A DNA stretch of 64,000 nt from Streptomyces misionensis. Its GTDB lineage: Bacteria; Actinomycetota; Actinomycetes; Streptomycetales; Streptomycetaceae. This document shows, in pieces, positions 1-7,930 of this stretch (within the stretch, counting starts at the first letter, position 1; every line of letters begins with the position of its first letter). The position numbers and the translations under genes were made by a program. The notes under the pieces were generated by a model. The model was not told the origin of the DNA, did not search any database, and worked only from the letters and a program-made list of their open reading frames with translations. The DNA lies in contig NZ_FNTD01000004.1 in NCBI RefSeq assembly GCF_900104815.1, positions 5,100,501 through 5,164,500 of the forward strand. Direction: 5' to 3'.

Positions 1-573
1 GACCCCCGAGACCCTGCCCCCGCCCGGCTCGCCGTCCTTCAGCACCCGGGTCACGGTGCACTCCTGGAAGACCTTGAGCCCGGACTCGTAGTCCCCGGTG
101 GCGGCGAAGTCCTGCTGCTGGAGCGCGACGACGCGCTGCTGGAGGGTGCGGATCAGCTCCAGGCCGGTGCGGTCGCCGACGTGCGCGAGGCGCGGGTACT
201 CGTGGCCGCCGAAGTTGCGCTGCGAGATCCGGCCGTCCTTCGTACGGTCGAACAGCGCGCCCCAGGTCTCCAGCTCCCACACCCGCTGCGGGGCCTCCCG
301 GGCGTGCAGCTCGGCCATGCGCCACTGGTTGAGGAACTTGCCGCCGCGCATCGTGTCGCGGAAGTGCGTCTGCCAGGTGTCGTGCTCGTTGGCGTTGGCC
401 ATCGCCGCCGCGATGCCGCCCTCGGCCATCACCGTGTGCGCCTTGCCGAACAGGGACTTGCAGATCACCGCCGTACGGGCGCCCCGCTCGCGCGCCTCGA
501 TCGCGGCCCGCAGCCCGGCGCCGCCGGCCCCGACCACGACGACGTCCCACTCCTGGCGGTCCACCACGGGCAT
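1..573 (-). CDS. sdhA: succinate dehydrogenase/fumarate reductase flavoprotein subunit (N-terminal part, runs off the window)
   Basis: Partial: 191 codons are present and the C-terminus lies outside the window. The ATG at 573 shares one base with the stop of the upstream membrane-subunit gene (TGATG overlap), so the two are translationally coupled. The N-terminus has the FAD dinucleotide-binding motif VVVGAGGAGLRAA (about residues 12-24), then the AHTVMAEGG segment with the histidine that carries covalent FAD in this family. Later the LETWGALFDR and RLAHVGDRTG stretches match the family. The protein would oxidise succinate to fumarate and pass electrons to an iron-sulfur subunit, which should be the next gene downstream outside the window. 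Family assignment is secure; whether it acts mainly as SDH or fumarate reductase is not visible. Confidence 0.93.
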   Translation of the reverse strand, partial: MPVVDRQEWDVVVVGAGGAGLRAAIEARERGARTAVICKSLFGKAHTVMAEGGIAAAMANANEHDTWQTHFRDTMRGGKFLNQWRMAELHAREAPQRVWELETWGALFDRTKDGRISQRNFGGHEYPRLAHVGDRTGLELIRTLQQRVVALQQQDFAATGDYESGLKVFQECTVTRVLKDGEPGGGRVSGV

Positions 574-1394
574 CAGAAGAACCTCGGATCGTCGAAGGCA
601 CCGGACGCGAGCAGGTACACGTAGAAGTCGGCGAGCGCCACGCTGATCAGCGAGGCCCACGCGAGCTGCATGTGCCGGGCGTTGAGCCGGCTCACCAGCC
701 GCCAGGCCCGGTAGCGCACCGGGTGCCGGGAGAAGTGCTTGAGCTGGCCGCCGACGATGTGCCGGCAGGAGTGGCAGGAGAGGGTGTACGACCAGATCAG
801 CACGATGTTGAGCAGGAAGACCAGGGTGCCGAGCCCCATGTGGCCCCAGTGGTGCCGGTCGTCCCGGAAGGACAGCGCGGTGTCGTAGGTCAGCACCCCG
901 GCGACCAGCAGGGCCGCGTAGAAGAAGTAGCGGTGGACGTTCTGGAGGATCAGCGGGAACCGGGTCTCGCCGCTGTACGAGCGGTGCGGCTCGGCCACCG
1001 CGCAGGCGGGCGGGGACGCCCAGAAACCCCGGTAGTACGCCTTCCGGTAGTAGTAGCAGGTCAGCCGGAAGCCGAGCGGGAAGATCAGGATGATGATCGC
1101 CGGCGAGATCCCCCACCAGGCGCCGAAGACGTCCGCGTTCGGACCGCCGTGCATGGGGCGGCAGTTCTGCGCCAGGCACGGCGAGTAGAAGGGCGAGACG
1201 TACGGCGCCGCGTAGTAGTGGGCGTTGGCGAAGGCCCGCCAGGTCGAGTAGGCGACGAAGGCCAGCAGACCGGCCGCCGTGCAGGCGGGCGCCAGCCACC
1301 AGCGGTCGGTCCGCAGATGGGCGGCGGCGATCGCGGCGCGCCCGGGGGCGCGCACGCCGCCGCCGCTGCGTCGGTGTTCCGTACCAGTGGCCAA
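573..1394 (-). CDS. succinate dehydrogenase membrane (cytochrome b) subunit, large actinobacterial type
   Basis: A 273-residue polytopic membrane protein encoded directly upstream of the flavoprotein and overlapping it by one base. The TTG at 1394 is taken as start because GGAGTG lies about 7 bases before it and no better start exists. Hydrophobic segments lie near residues 33-55, 92-115, 151-170, 185-205 and 245-265, as expected for the five-helix anchor that binds haem b and quinone. Several histidines lie in or near the helices and could be haem ligands. Similarity alone is modest, so the call rests on operon position plus topology. It is a minor paralogue type often annotated simply as a hypothetical protein. 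Confidence 0.75.
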   Translation of the reverse strand: MATGTEHRRSGGGVRAPGRAAIAAAHLRTDRWWLAPACTAAGLLAFVAYSTWRAFANAHYYAAPYVSPFYSPCLAQNCRPMHGGPNADVFGAWWGISPAIIILIFPLGFRLTCYYYRKAYYRGFWASPPACAVAEPHRSYSGETRFPLILQNVHRYFFYAALLVAGVLTYDTALSFRDDRHHWGHMGLGTLVFLLNIVLIWSYTLSCHSCRHIVGGQLKHFSRHPVRYRAWRLVSRLNARHMQLAWASLISVALADFYVYLLASGAFDDPRFF

Positions 1395-1451
1395 GACAGC
1401 ACTCCGGTCGGCTCGGGGAACGACTGGGGGAACGGCCCGGGGACGGACGGG

Positions 1452-1742
1452 TCAGGGGGCGTGCCGGTCGCGGGCGCCCAGGCCCTCGTCGTCCGAGTCC
1501 GTCCACAGGCTGACGTCGTAGGGCGTGTCGGAGATGGTGACGAGGTCGGGCCGACGGGCGGTGCCCCGGGCCGCGGCCGCCTCGCGCAGCAGCTCCACGC
1601 TCTCGCGCAGATGGTCGGCGTCCAGCCGGACCCTGCGTATCTCCAGGCCGCTTCCGCCGAGTTGCTGCTCCAGCCGGCCCAGTGACCGCTGGAGGTCGTC
1701 GAGGTTGCGCTGGACCGTGGTCAGGTCGTCGTACACGGACAT
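1452..1742 (-). CDS. small conserved coiled-coil protein of unknown function
   Basis: A 96-residue soluble protein. ATG at 1742 is preceded by GAGGG with 7-base spacing. Residues 5-60 are a heptad-like helical region rich in L, R, E and Q (for example QRNLDDLQRSLGRLEQQLGG), predicting a coiled coil. The C-terminal third is acidic and ends ARDRHAP. It lies 57 bp upstream of the SDH membrane subunit on the same strand and may be cotranscribed with it. I do not recognise a named family. It could be an assembly or interaction partner, but nothing in the sequence shows this. Confidence 0.65.
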   Translation of the reverse strand: MSVYDDLTTVQRNLDDLQRSLGRLEQQLGGSGLEIRRVRLDADHLRESVELLREAAAARGTARRPDLVTISDTPYDVSLWTDSDDEGLGARDRHAP

Positions 1743-2029
1743 GATGTGCCCTCACTTCCGCGGATGCTGCGGTCCCGGGCGGCATAGCTCATGCGCCAGA
1801 GAGTGTCGCGCTTCACACCGGGCGCTGTGAAGGCGCCTGCACCGATTGGACAGGCGTGCGGGTGCTTGTCCCGGTGTGTTTGCGCCGCACGGGTGGCTTA
1901 CCGTCCGTGGCCGCCGTGTCGCTCGTTGTTGCCGGATCCTTTCCTCTTCAGTAGCCGCATAGATCTGATCAGCTCCAAATACCGCCAAACGTGATCATAA
2001 CGCCCCGCGGCTTCCCGGAGGTAGCACAG

Positions 2030-4147
2030 ATGTCCCACCACGGCGTCGGCCTGCGCGCGGTCCTGCGCCCGGCCGCCTTCCTCACCGCGGGCGTGCTCGC
2101 GGTGCCGCTGCTGGCCGGCTGCGGCTCGGACGACGACGTGGCCAAGCCCCTCGCCGCCCAGGACATCGACCTCGTGGCGCGCGGCCAGGTGGCCGACGGC
2201 GGCACCCTGAAGTGGGCCGTGGACGCCCTCCCGGAGACGCTGAACACCTACCAGGCCGACGCCGACACCGGCACCACCCGGGTCGCCCAGGCCACGCTGC
2301 CCTCGATGTTCCGGATGGACGCCACGGGCCGCCCGGTCGTCAACCCGGCCTACCTGGAGTCGGCCAAGGTCATCGAGACCGAGCCGCGCCAGGTGGTGCT
2401 GTACAAGCTGAACCAGCAGGCCGTCTGGAGCGACGGCCGGGAGATCGGCGCCGCCGACTTCGTCGCCCAGTGGCGGGCCCTGTCCGGCAAGGACACCGCC
2501 TACTGGACCGCCCGCAACGCCGGCTACGACCGCATCGAGAAGATCGAGCGCGGCGCGAACGACCTCCAGGTCCGGGTCACCTTCTCCCGCCCCTACGCCG
2601 ACTGGAAGTCGCTGTTCTCCCCGCTGTACCCGAAGGACGTCATGGGCACCCCCGACGCCTTCAACGACGGCGCCCGCCGCAGGCTGGCCGTCAGCGCGGG
2701 CCCCTTCAAGGTGGAGAAGGTCGACACCGTCGCCAAGGACGTCGTCCTCGGCCGCAACCCCCGCTGGTGGGGCAGGCCCGCCAAGCTGGACCGGATCGTG
2801 CTGCACGCCGTGGACCGCGACAAGCGGGTGAGCGCGCTCGCCGACGGCAGCGCCGACCTCGCCGACCTCGACCCGGCCGACGCCCAGCGGATCGGGCTCG
2901 CCGCCCGCGACAAGGGCGACTCCGGCCCGCTCCAGGGCGGGAAGACCTCCCTGTCGAACCTGCGCGCCTGGGCACGCGCCCACGGCCTCGGCGCCGGCGC
3001 GGCCGAGGCCGGCAAGGAGGACCTGGCCAAGTCGATCTCCCGCTACCTGGACCAGCAGCGGGCCCTGGAGGCCCTGGAGGTCCGCAAGTCCCTGGAGCCC
3101 GCCTACACCCAGCTCGCGCTGAACGGCGCCGCGGGACCGCTCGCCGACGAACGGGTCCGCCGGGCCGTCGCCCGCGCTCTGGACCGCAAGGAGATCGCCC
3201 GCCTGGTGCTCACCCCGCTGGGCCTGCCCGCCGTCCCGGTCGGCAGCCACCTCGCGCTGTCCGGGCAGCCCGCCTACGCCGACGACAGCGGCGCGCTCGG
3301 CGCGCAGGACACCAAGGCGGCGCAGGCGCTGCTCGCGGACGCCGGCTGGGTGCCCGGCGGGCCGGTCAAGGACGAGAGGAAGGGGCAGAAGGCGGCCGGG
3401 CCGGAGAGCGAGCAGGAGGAGAAGTCCGACGGCGGCAGGGACGGCGAGTACGTCGTCGGCGAGGACGACAAGGGCGACGGGGGCGGCCGGCACCTCGCCG
3501 AGGAGGGCCGGCACGGGGGCGCGGCCGGCGCGTACGCCCCCAAGGGCACGGCCGCGCCGGCCGGTGCCAAGGCCGCGCCGCTCGCCAAGGACGGCAAGCC
3601 CCTCGCGCTCCGCTTCGTGCTGCCCTCCGGGCCCGGCTCGGACACCCTGAACACCGTCGCGACGCGGATCTCCGCGATGCTGGACCGGCTGGGGATCAGC
3701 ACGACGATCACCAAGGTCTCCGACGAGAGCTACTTCAAGGACCACATCGCCGCCGGCGACTTCGACCTCGCGCTGTACTCCTGGCCGTCCTCCGCCTTCC
3801 CCGCCACGGACGCCCGGCCGATCTACGCCAAGCCGCTGCCGGCCGCCGACGGCTCGGTGAACGTCGAGCAGAACTACACGCGGGTCGGCACCGACCAGGT
3901 CGACCAGCTTTTCGAGCAGGCGGCGACCACGCTGGACGAGGACGAGGCGGCGGGCCTGATCAAGCAGGCCGACTCCCGCATCTGGGCGGCCGCGGGATCG
4001 ATCCCGCTCTACCAGCGGCCCCAGCTGGTGGGCGCCCGGAAGGACCTGGTCAACGCCGGGGCGTTCGGTTTCCAGACACCGGTGTACGAGGACATGGGCT
4101 TCCTGAGGAAGGGCGCGAAGGCGCCGGCGAGCCCCTCCCGCGGCTGA
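2030..4147 (+). CDS. family-5 extracellular solute-binding lipoprotein, LpqW-like
   Basis: A 705-residue lipoprotein. ATG at 2030 is chosen over the upstream ATG at 1991 because GGAGG sits 8 bases before it and the signal peptide then starts correctly. The signal ends in the lipobox LLAGC (Cys31), so the mature protein is lipid-anchored outside the membrane. The body has the SBP_bac_5 fold pattern (GTLKWAVDALPETLNTYQAD near the start, later DTLNTVATRISAMLDRLG). Residues about 445-525 are a low-complexity insert rich in K, E, D and G that splits the C-terminal lobe. No permease or ATPase gene adjoins it. Instead typA follows directly, as lpqW does next to typA in M. tuberculosis. LpqW controls cell-envelope glycolipid synthesis rather than uptake, so an orphan regulatory role is more likely than peptide import (inference). 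Confidence 0.85.
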   Translation: MSHHGVGLRAVLRPAAFLTAGVLAVPLLAGCGSDDDVAKPLAAQDIDLVARGQVADGGTLKWAVDALPETLNTYQADADTGTTRVAQATLPSMFRMDATGRPVVNPAYLESAKVIETEPRQVVLYKLNQQAVWSDGREIGAADFVAQWRALSGKDTAYWTARNAGYDRIEKIERGANDLQVRVTFSRPYADWKSLFSPLYPKDVMGTPDAFNDGARRRLAVSAGPFKVEKVDTVAKDVVLGRNPRWWGRPAKLDRIVLHAVDRDKRVSALADGSADLADLDPADAQRIGLAARDKGDSGPLQGGKTSLSNLRAWARAHGLGAGAAEAGKEDLAKSISRYLDQQRALEALEVRKSLEPAYTQLALNGAAGPLADERVRRAVARALDRKEIARLVLTPLGLPAVPVGSHLALSGQPAYADDSGALGAQDTKAAQALLADAGWVPGGPVKDERKGQKAAGPESEQEEKSDGGRDGEYVVGEDDKGDGGGRHLAEEGRHGGAAGAYAPKGTAAPAGAKAAPLAKDGKPLALRFVLPSGPGSDTLNTVATRISAMLDRLGISTTITKVSDESYFKDHIAAGDFDLALYSWPSSAFPATDARPIYAKPLPAADGSVNVEQNYTRVGTDQVDQLFEQAATTLDEDEAAGLIKQADSRIWAAAGSIPLYQRPQLVGARKDLVNAGAFGFQTPVYEDMGFLRKGAKAPASPSRG

Positions 4148-4289
4148 GGGCGGTCAGGCCCTGCGGAAGCCGACCCGCTCGGGGCCACGTAACATGGGGT
4201 GAGGCCGTGGCATGTCAAGCCCGGCAGGGCCCGCGTCACACCGGACGCACACCGAGGGCCTTCCGCACATTCCGGGAGTTCGCCGCACT

Positions 4290-6197
4290 ATGGCCACGCG
4301 CCACGACATCCGCAACGTCGCCATCGTCGCTCACGTCGACCATGGCAAGACCACCATCGTCGACGGCATGCTCAAGCAGGCCGGCGCGTTCGCCGCCCAC
4401 CAGCTCGACCAGGTCGACGACCGGGTCATGGACTCGAACGACCTGGAGCGTGAGAAGGGCATCACGATCCTCGCCAAGAACACGGCGGTGAAGTACCACC
4501 CCAAGGACGGCGGGGAGCCCATCACCATCAACATCATCGACACCCCCGGCCACGCCGACTTCGGTGGCGAGGTCGAGCGCGGTCTGTCGATGGTCGACGG
4601 CGTGGTGCTGCTGGTGGACGCCTCCGAGGGCCCGCTGCCCCAGACCCGCTTCGTGCTGCGCAAGGCGCTCCAGCAGCGTCTGCCCGTCATCCTGTGCATC
4701 AACAAGACGGACCGCCCGGACGCCCGCATCGACGAGGTCGTCAACGAGACGTACGACCTCTTCCTCGACCTGGACGCGGACGAGGAGCAGATCGAGTTCC
4801 CGATCGTCTACGCCTGCGGCCGTGACGGCGTCGCCTCGCTGACCAAGCCGCAGGACGGCACCGTCCCGGCCGACAGCGACAGCCTGGAGCCGTTCTTCTC
4901 CACGATCCTGGAGCACATCCCGGCCCCGACGTACGACGAGGAGGCGCCGCTCCAGGCGCACGTCACCAACCTCGACGCCGACAACTTCCTCGGCCGCATC
5001 GCGCTGCTCCGCGTCGAGCAGGGCGAGCTGCGCAAGGGCCAGACGGTGGCCTGGATCAAGCGCGACGGCTCGATCCAGAACGTGCGCATCTCCGAGCTGA
5101 TGATGACCGAGGCGCTCACCCGCAAGCCCGCCGAGGTGGCCGGCCCCGGTGACATCTGCGCCGTCGCCGGCATCCCGGACATCATGATCGGCGAGACCCT
5201 GGCCGACCCGGAGAACCCGGTCGCGCTGCCGCTGATCACGGTGGACGAGCCCGCGATCTCCATGGTCATCGGCACCAACACCTCGCCGCTGGTCGGCCGG
5301 GGCGGCACCGGCAAGGGCGCGGACGCCAAGTCGGCCGTCAAGGACCGCAAGGTCACCGCCCGCCAGGTGAAGGACCGTCTCGACCGCGAGCTGATCGGCA
5401 ACGTCTCGCTGCGCGTCCTGGACACGGAGCGTCCGGACGCCTGGGAGGTGCAGGGCCGTGGTGAGCTGGCGCTCGCCATCCTGGTCGAGCAGATGCGCCG
5501 CGAGGGCTACGAGCTGACCGTCGGCAAGCCCCAGGTGGTCACCAAGGAGGTCGACGGCAAGGTCTACGAGCCGGTCGAGCGCATGACGATCGACGTGCCC
5601 GAGGAGCACATGGGCGCCGTCACCCAGCTGATGGGCGTCCGCAAGGGCCGGATGGACAACATGTCGAACCACGGCTCGGGCTGGGTGCGCATGGAGTTCG
5701 TGGTCCCCTCCCGCGGCCTGATCGGCTTCCGCACCGAGTTCCTGACGCAGACCCGCGGCACGGGCATCGGCCACTCCATCCACGAGGGCCACGAGCCCTG
5801 GTTCGGCACCCTGACGACCCGTAACAACGGCTCGCTGGTGGCCGACCGCGCCGGTGTCGTCACCGCGTTCGCGATGACGAACCTCCAGGAGCGCGGCGTG
5901 CTCTTCGTGGAGCCGGGCACCGAGGTGTACGAGGGCATGATCGTCGGTGAGAACTCGCGCTCCGACGACATGGACGTCAACATCACCAAGGAGAAGAAGC
6001 TCACCAACATGCGGTCCTCGACGGCCGACGTGGCGGAGTCGATCGTGCCGCCGCGCAAGCTGTCGCTGGAGCAGTCGCTGGAGTTCTGCCGTGACGACGA
6101 GTGCGTCGAGGTGACCCCGGAGGCCGTTCGCATCCGCAAGGTGAACCTCGACCAGCGTGAGCGGGCGCGCGCCGCGAGCCGCGCCAAGCACGGCTGA
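4290..6197 (+). CDS. typA: translational GTPase TypA/BipA
   Basis: A 635-residue ribosome-binding GTPase of the EF-G/LepA superfamily. ATG at 4290 is preferred; an in-frame ATG at 4212 would add 26 residues unlike the family. G1 is AHVDHGKTT (residues 14-22), the switch II motif is DTPGHADFGGEVER, and NKTD follows. After the GTPase come the EF-Tu-like domain 2 (LGRIALLRVEQG), the EF-G III/V-like domains, and the TypA-specific C-terminal domain (GLIGFRTEFLTQTRG; NLQERGVLFVEPG). Length matches the family. TypA helps ribosome biogenesis and stress adaptation, notably at low temperature. Its gene ends 15 bp before a strong intrinsic terminator. Confidence 0.98.
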   Translation: MATRHDIRNVAIVAHVDHGKTTIVDGMLKQAGAFAAHQLDQVDDRVMDSNDLEREKGITILAKNTAVKYHPKDGGEPITINIIDTPGHADFGGEVERGLSMVDGVVLLVDASEGPLPQTRFVLRKALQQRLPVILCINKTDRPDARIDEVVNETYDLFLDLDADEEQIEFPIVYACGRDGVASLTKPQDGTVPADSDSLEPFFSTILEHIPAPTYDEEAPLQAHVTNLDADNFLGRIALLRVEQGELRKGQTVAWIKRDGSIQNVRISELMMTEALTRKPAEVAGPGDICAVAGIPDIMIGETLADPENPVALPLITVDEPAISMVIGTNTSPLVGRGGTGKGADAKSAVKDRKVTARQVKDRLDRELIGNVSLRVLDTERPDAWEVQGRGELALAILVEQMRREGYELTVGKPQVVTKEVDGKVYEPVERMTIDVPEEHMGAVTQLMGVRKGRMDNMSNHGSGWVRMEFVVPSRGLIGFRTEFLTQTRGTGIGHSIHEGHEPWFGTLTTRNNGSLVADRAGVVTAFAMTNLQERGVLFVEPGTEVYEGMIVGENSRSDDMDVNITKEKKLTNMRSSTADVAESIVPPRKLSLEQSLEFCRDDECVEVTPEAVRIRKVNLDQRERARAASRAKHG

Positions 6198-6211
6198 TCC
6201 AGGGCCTGTTG

Positions 6212-6250
6212 AACCCGGGTTCCCCCATGGTGGGGGAGCCCGGGTTTTTT
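6212..6250 (+). terminator. intrinsic terminator of typA
   Basis: A nearly perfect 15-bp stem (AACCCGGGTTCCCCC paired with GGGGGAGCCCGGGTT) with a 4-base loop, ending in a run of T at 6245-6250. It begins 15 bases after the typA stop. This is an unusually canonical hairpin-plus-T-tract terminator for a streptomycete and separates typA from the bldK leader. Confidence 0.93.
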
Positions 6251-6743
6251 GCAACCCGTTTTTCACCGGCGCATGTCCGACTTACGGAGATCGCTGCCCG
6301 ATAGCCATGTAACAAGTCCGTTTCGCGCCTTCTTCGGGCGAACAGTTTGTCCAGATTTTGAAAGGTCTGGGCGTCAGCCGTGACTGAATCGAGATCTACG
6401 GGCAGTGGTCGCTGGTTCCACCCATGGCAGATAGTTAGCCGCGTAGCGCTCGGGTCAATGGGTCACGCGCTGTGGGGACAGTTGCGTCGACTCACGAGCA
6501 CCAGGGGGATCCTGAGCCTCCGTCAGGGGTGTCGGAGGCACGGCCAGAACCCTCTCCTGTAGGTGAACGCGTGCAGTCGTGAGGAGGAACACCCATGTGC
6601 GGTGTCATGAGCAACAGGCGGATCGGTTCTTCGCTTCCCGTTGAGTGACCAGGTCTTGGAACTACGCGCGTCCGGCTGCGGCTTCGCGCGTCCTCGGAGT
6701 ACCCGGGCACCACTCACACTCATATCTGTGAAACGGACGAACC
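6251..6743 (+). promoter_or_regulatory. long 5' leader/promoter region of the bldK-type operon
   Basis: About 490 bp without a long ORF between the typA terminator and the bldKA start. The first 120 bases are markedly less GC-rich than the flanks (for example around 6300-6370). The sequence contains a small inverted repeat CCAGA-N10-TCTGG at 6351-6370. From 6581 onwards it contains a strong ribosome-binding site and a 17-codon ORF (listed separately). I could not place a single convincing -35/-10 pair by eye. The length fits a heavily regulated developmental operon. Confidence 0.6.
6595..6648 (+). CDS. putative 17-residue leader peptide upstream of bldKA
   Basis: ATG at 6595 is preceded by the near-ideal Shine-Dalgarno GAGGAGG (6581-6587) with 7-base spacing, a better ribosome-binding site than bldKA itself has. 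The ORF MCGVMSNRRIGSSLPVE ends at TGA 6646-6648, 95 bp before the bldKA GTG. Codons 8 and 9 are consecutive arginines (AGG CGG, AGG being rare in Streptomyces). It may be translated as an attenuating or coupling leader. Chance occurrence cannot be excluded because the ORF is short. Confidence 0.45.
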   Translation: MCGVMSNRRIGSSLPVE

Positions 6744-7778
6744 GTGACAAGTCCTATCGACATTGGGGACGGCGGGACCTCGGTCGTCGTCTCCGGCGAA
6801 CCAGGGCCGAAGGCGAAGGGCGAAGCCGTCGAGCTGGCGGGCCGGTCTCCCGGCCGGCTGATGTGGATGCGTTTCAAGCGTGACCGCACGGGGGTGATCT
6901 CCGCCTACGTGGTGGGGTTCTTCTTCCTGATCGGCCTGCTCGCCCCGCTGATCTCCAAGCTGTACGGCAAGAACCCGTACACGGTGTACGCGGACGAACG
7001 CCCGGACCTCTTCGACAGCGCCGGTGTGCCGGTGCACCCCAACGGCGGCATCAGCGGCCAGTTCTGGTTCGGCCTCGAACCCGGCAACGGCTACGACGTC
7101 TTCACCAAGCTGATCTACGGCATCCGCACCTCGCTGATGATCTCGGTCGTGGTGACCCTCGCGGTGGTCGTCACCGGCATCCTGCTCGGCGTCGCGGCCG
7201 GTTATCTCGGCGGCAAGACCGACTATTTCATCGGCCGGGTCATCGACTTCCTGCTCGCCTTCCCCGCGCAGCTGTTCTTCATCGCGAGCATGCCGGTCGT
7301 GGTCTCCCTGTTCGTCAGCCCGCGCGACGAGACGCCGACCTACGTCCGGGTGCTGGCACTGATCATCGTCCAGTGGTTCCTCGGCTGGATGGGCCTCGGC
7401 CGCATCCTGCGCGGCACCGCACTCGCCCTGCGGGAACGGGAGTTCATCGAGGCGGCCAAGGTCAGCGGGGCCTCGCCCTGGCGGATCATCCGCAAGGAGA
7501 TCCTGCCGAACATCGTCACCCCGCTGCTGGTGCAGTCGACGTACCTGCTGCCCAACTTCGTGACCGCCGAGGCGGGTCTGTCCTACCTGGGCGTGGGCAT
7601 CGTCGAACCGACGCCGGACTGGGGGCAGATGTTCTCCAAGGCGTCCACCGAACTGGTGATGCAGAACGACATCACCTACATGTTCTTCCCGGGCGTATCG
7701 ATGATCATCTTCGTCGTCGCGTTCAACCTGCTCGGCGACTCGGTCCGGGACGCGTTCGACCCCAAGACCGCGCGCTGA
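6744..7778 (+). CDS. bldKA: oligopeptide ABC importer permease, OppC/DppC type (BldKA-like)
   Basis: A 344-residue inner-membrane permease. The GTG at 6744 is the only start before the conserved N-terminus; its ribosome-binding site is weak. A cytoplasmic N-terminal tail ends in GRLMWMRFKRDRTGVISAY, followed by TM1, a long external loop and the five-helix permease domain. The EAA coupling loop (GTALALREREFIEAAKVSGAS) contacts the ATPases. It is the first gene of a permease-lipoprotein-permease-ATPase-ATPase operon. This order is that of bldKABCDE in S. coelicolor, where the importer takes up an extracellular signal needed for aerial growth. A close paralogue lies at 19394-20422. Confidence 0.9.
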   Translation: MTSPIDIGDGGTSVVVSGEPGPKAKGEAVELAGRSPGRLMWMRFKRDRTGVISAYVVGFFFLIGLLAPLISKLYGKNPYTVYADERPDLFDSAGVPVHPNGGISGQFWFGLEPGNGYDVFTKLIYGIRTSLMISVVVTLAVVVTGILLGVAAGYLGGKTDYFIGRVIDFLLAFPAQLFFIASMPVVVSLFVSPRDETPTYVRVLALIIVQWFLGWMGLGRILRGTALALREREFIEAAKVSGASPWRIIRKEILPNIVTPLLVQSTYLLPNFVTAEAGLSYLGVGIVEPTPDWGQMFSKASTELVMQNDITYMFFPGVSMIIFVVAFNLLGDSVRDAFDPKTAR

Positions 7779-7879
7779 CCCCCTCGAGATGAGCGGCCGC
7801 CGGCCGCGTCTTCGGCAATTCCTCTTCACCGCACGTCACTTCAGTACTTCTCGCACCACGCCACAGTCCTTTTCGTACC

Positions 7880-7910
7880 GGTGACACACACAACGCACTG
7901 GTGACACACA
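7880..7910 (+). repeat. two direct repeats GGTGACACACA in the bldKB leader
   Basis: GGTGACACACA occurs at 7880-7890 and again at 7900-7910, exactly 20 bp apart (two helical turns). It lies 20-50 bases before the bldKB ATG at 7931, in the 152-bp bldKA-bldKB gap. Spacing and position suggest a protein- or RNA-binding site controlling bldKB separately from bldKA, but no known consensus is matched. Confidence 0.5.
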
Positions 7911-7930
7911 GATGGGTGGGAATCCTCGTG

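Noticed and set aside
1898..3745. 615-codon antisense ORF under the lipoprotein gene
   Set aside because: It is the mirror of a high-GC gene: third-position bias belongs to the plus-strand frame, and the protein is an unstructured V/G/A/L-rich sequence.
4236..6266. 676-codon antisense ORF under typA
   Set aside because: Pure shadow of typA codon bias; no family similarity.
7793..7807. GCGGCC-GCC-GGCCGC hairpin after bldKA as a terminator
   Set aside because: Short 6-bp stem that occurs by chance in such GC-rich DNA; kept out of the feature list.
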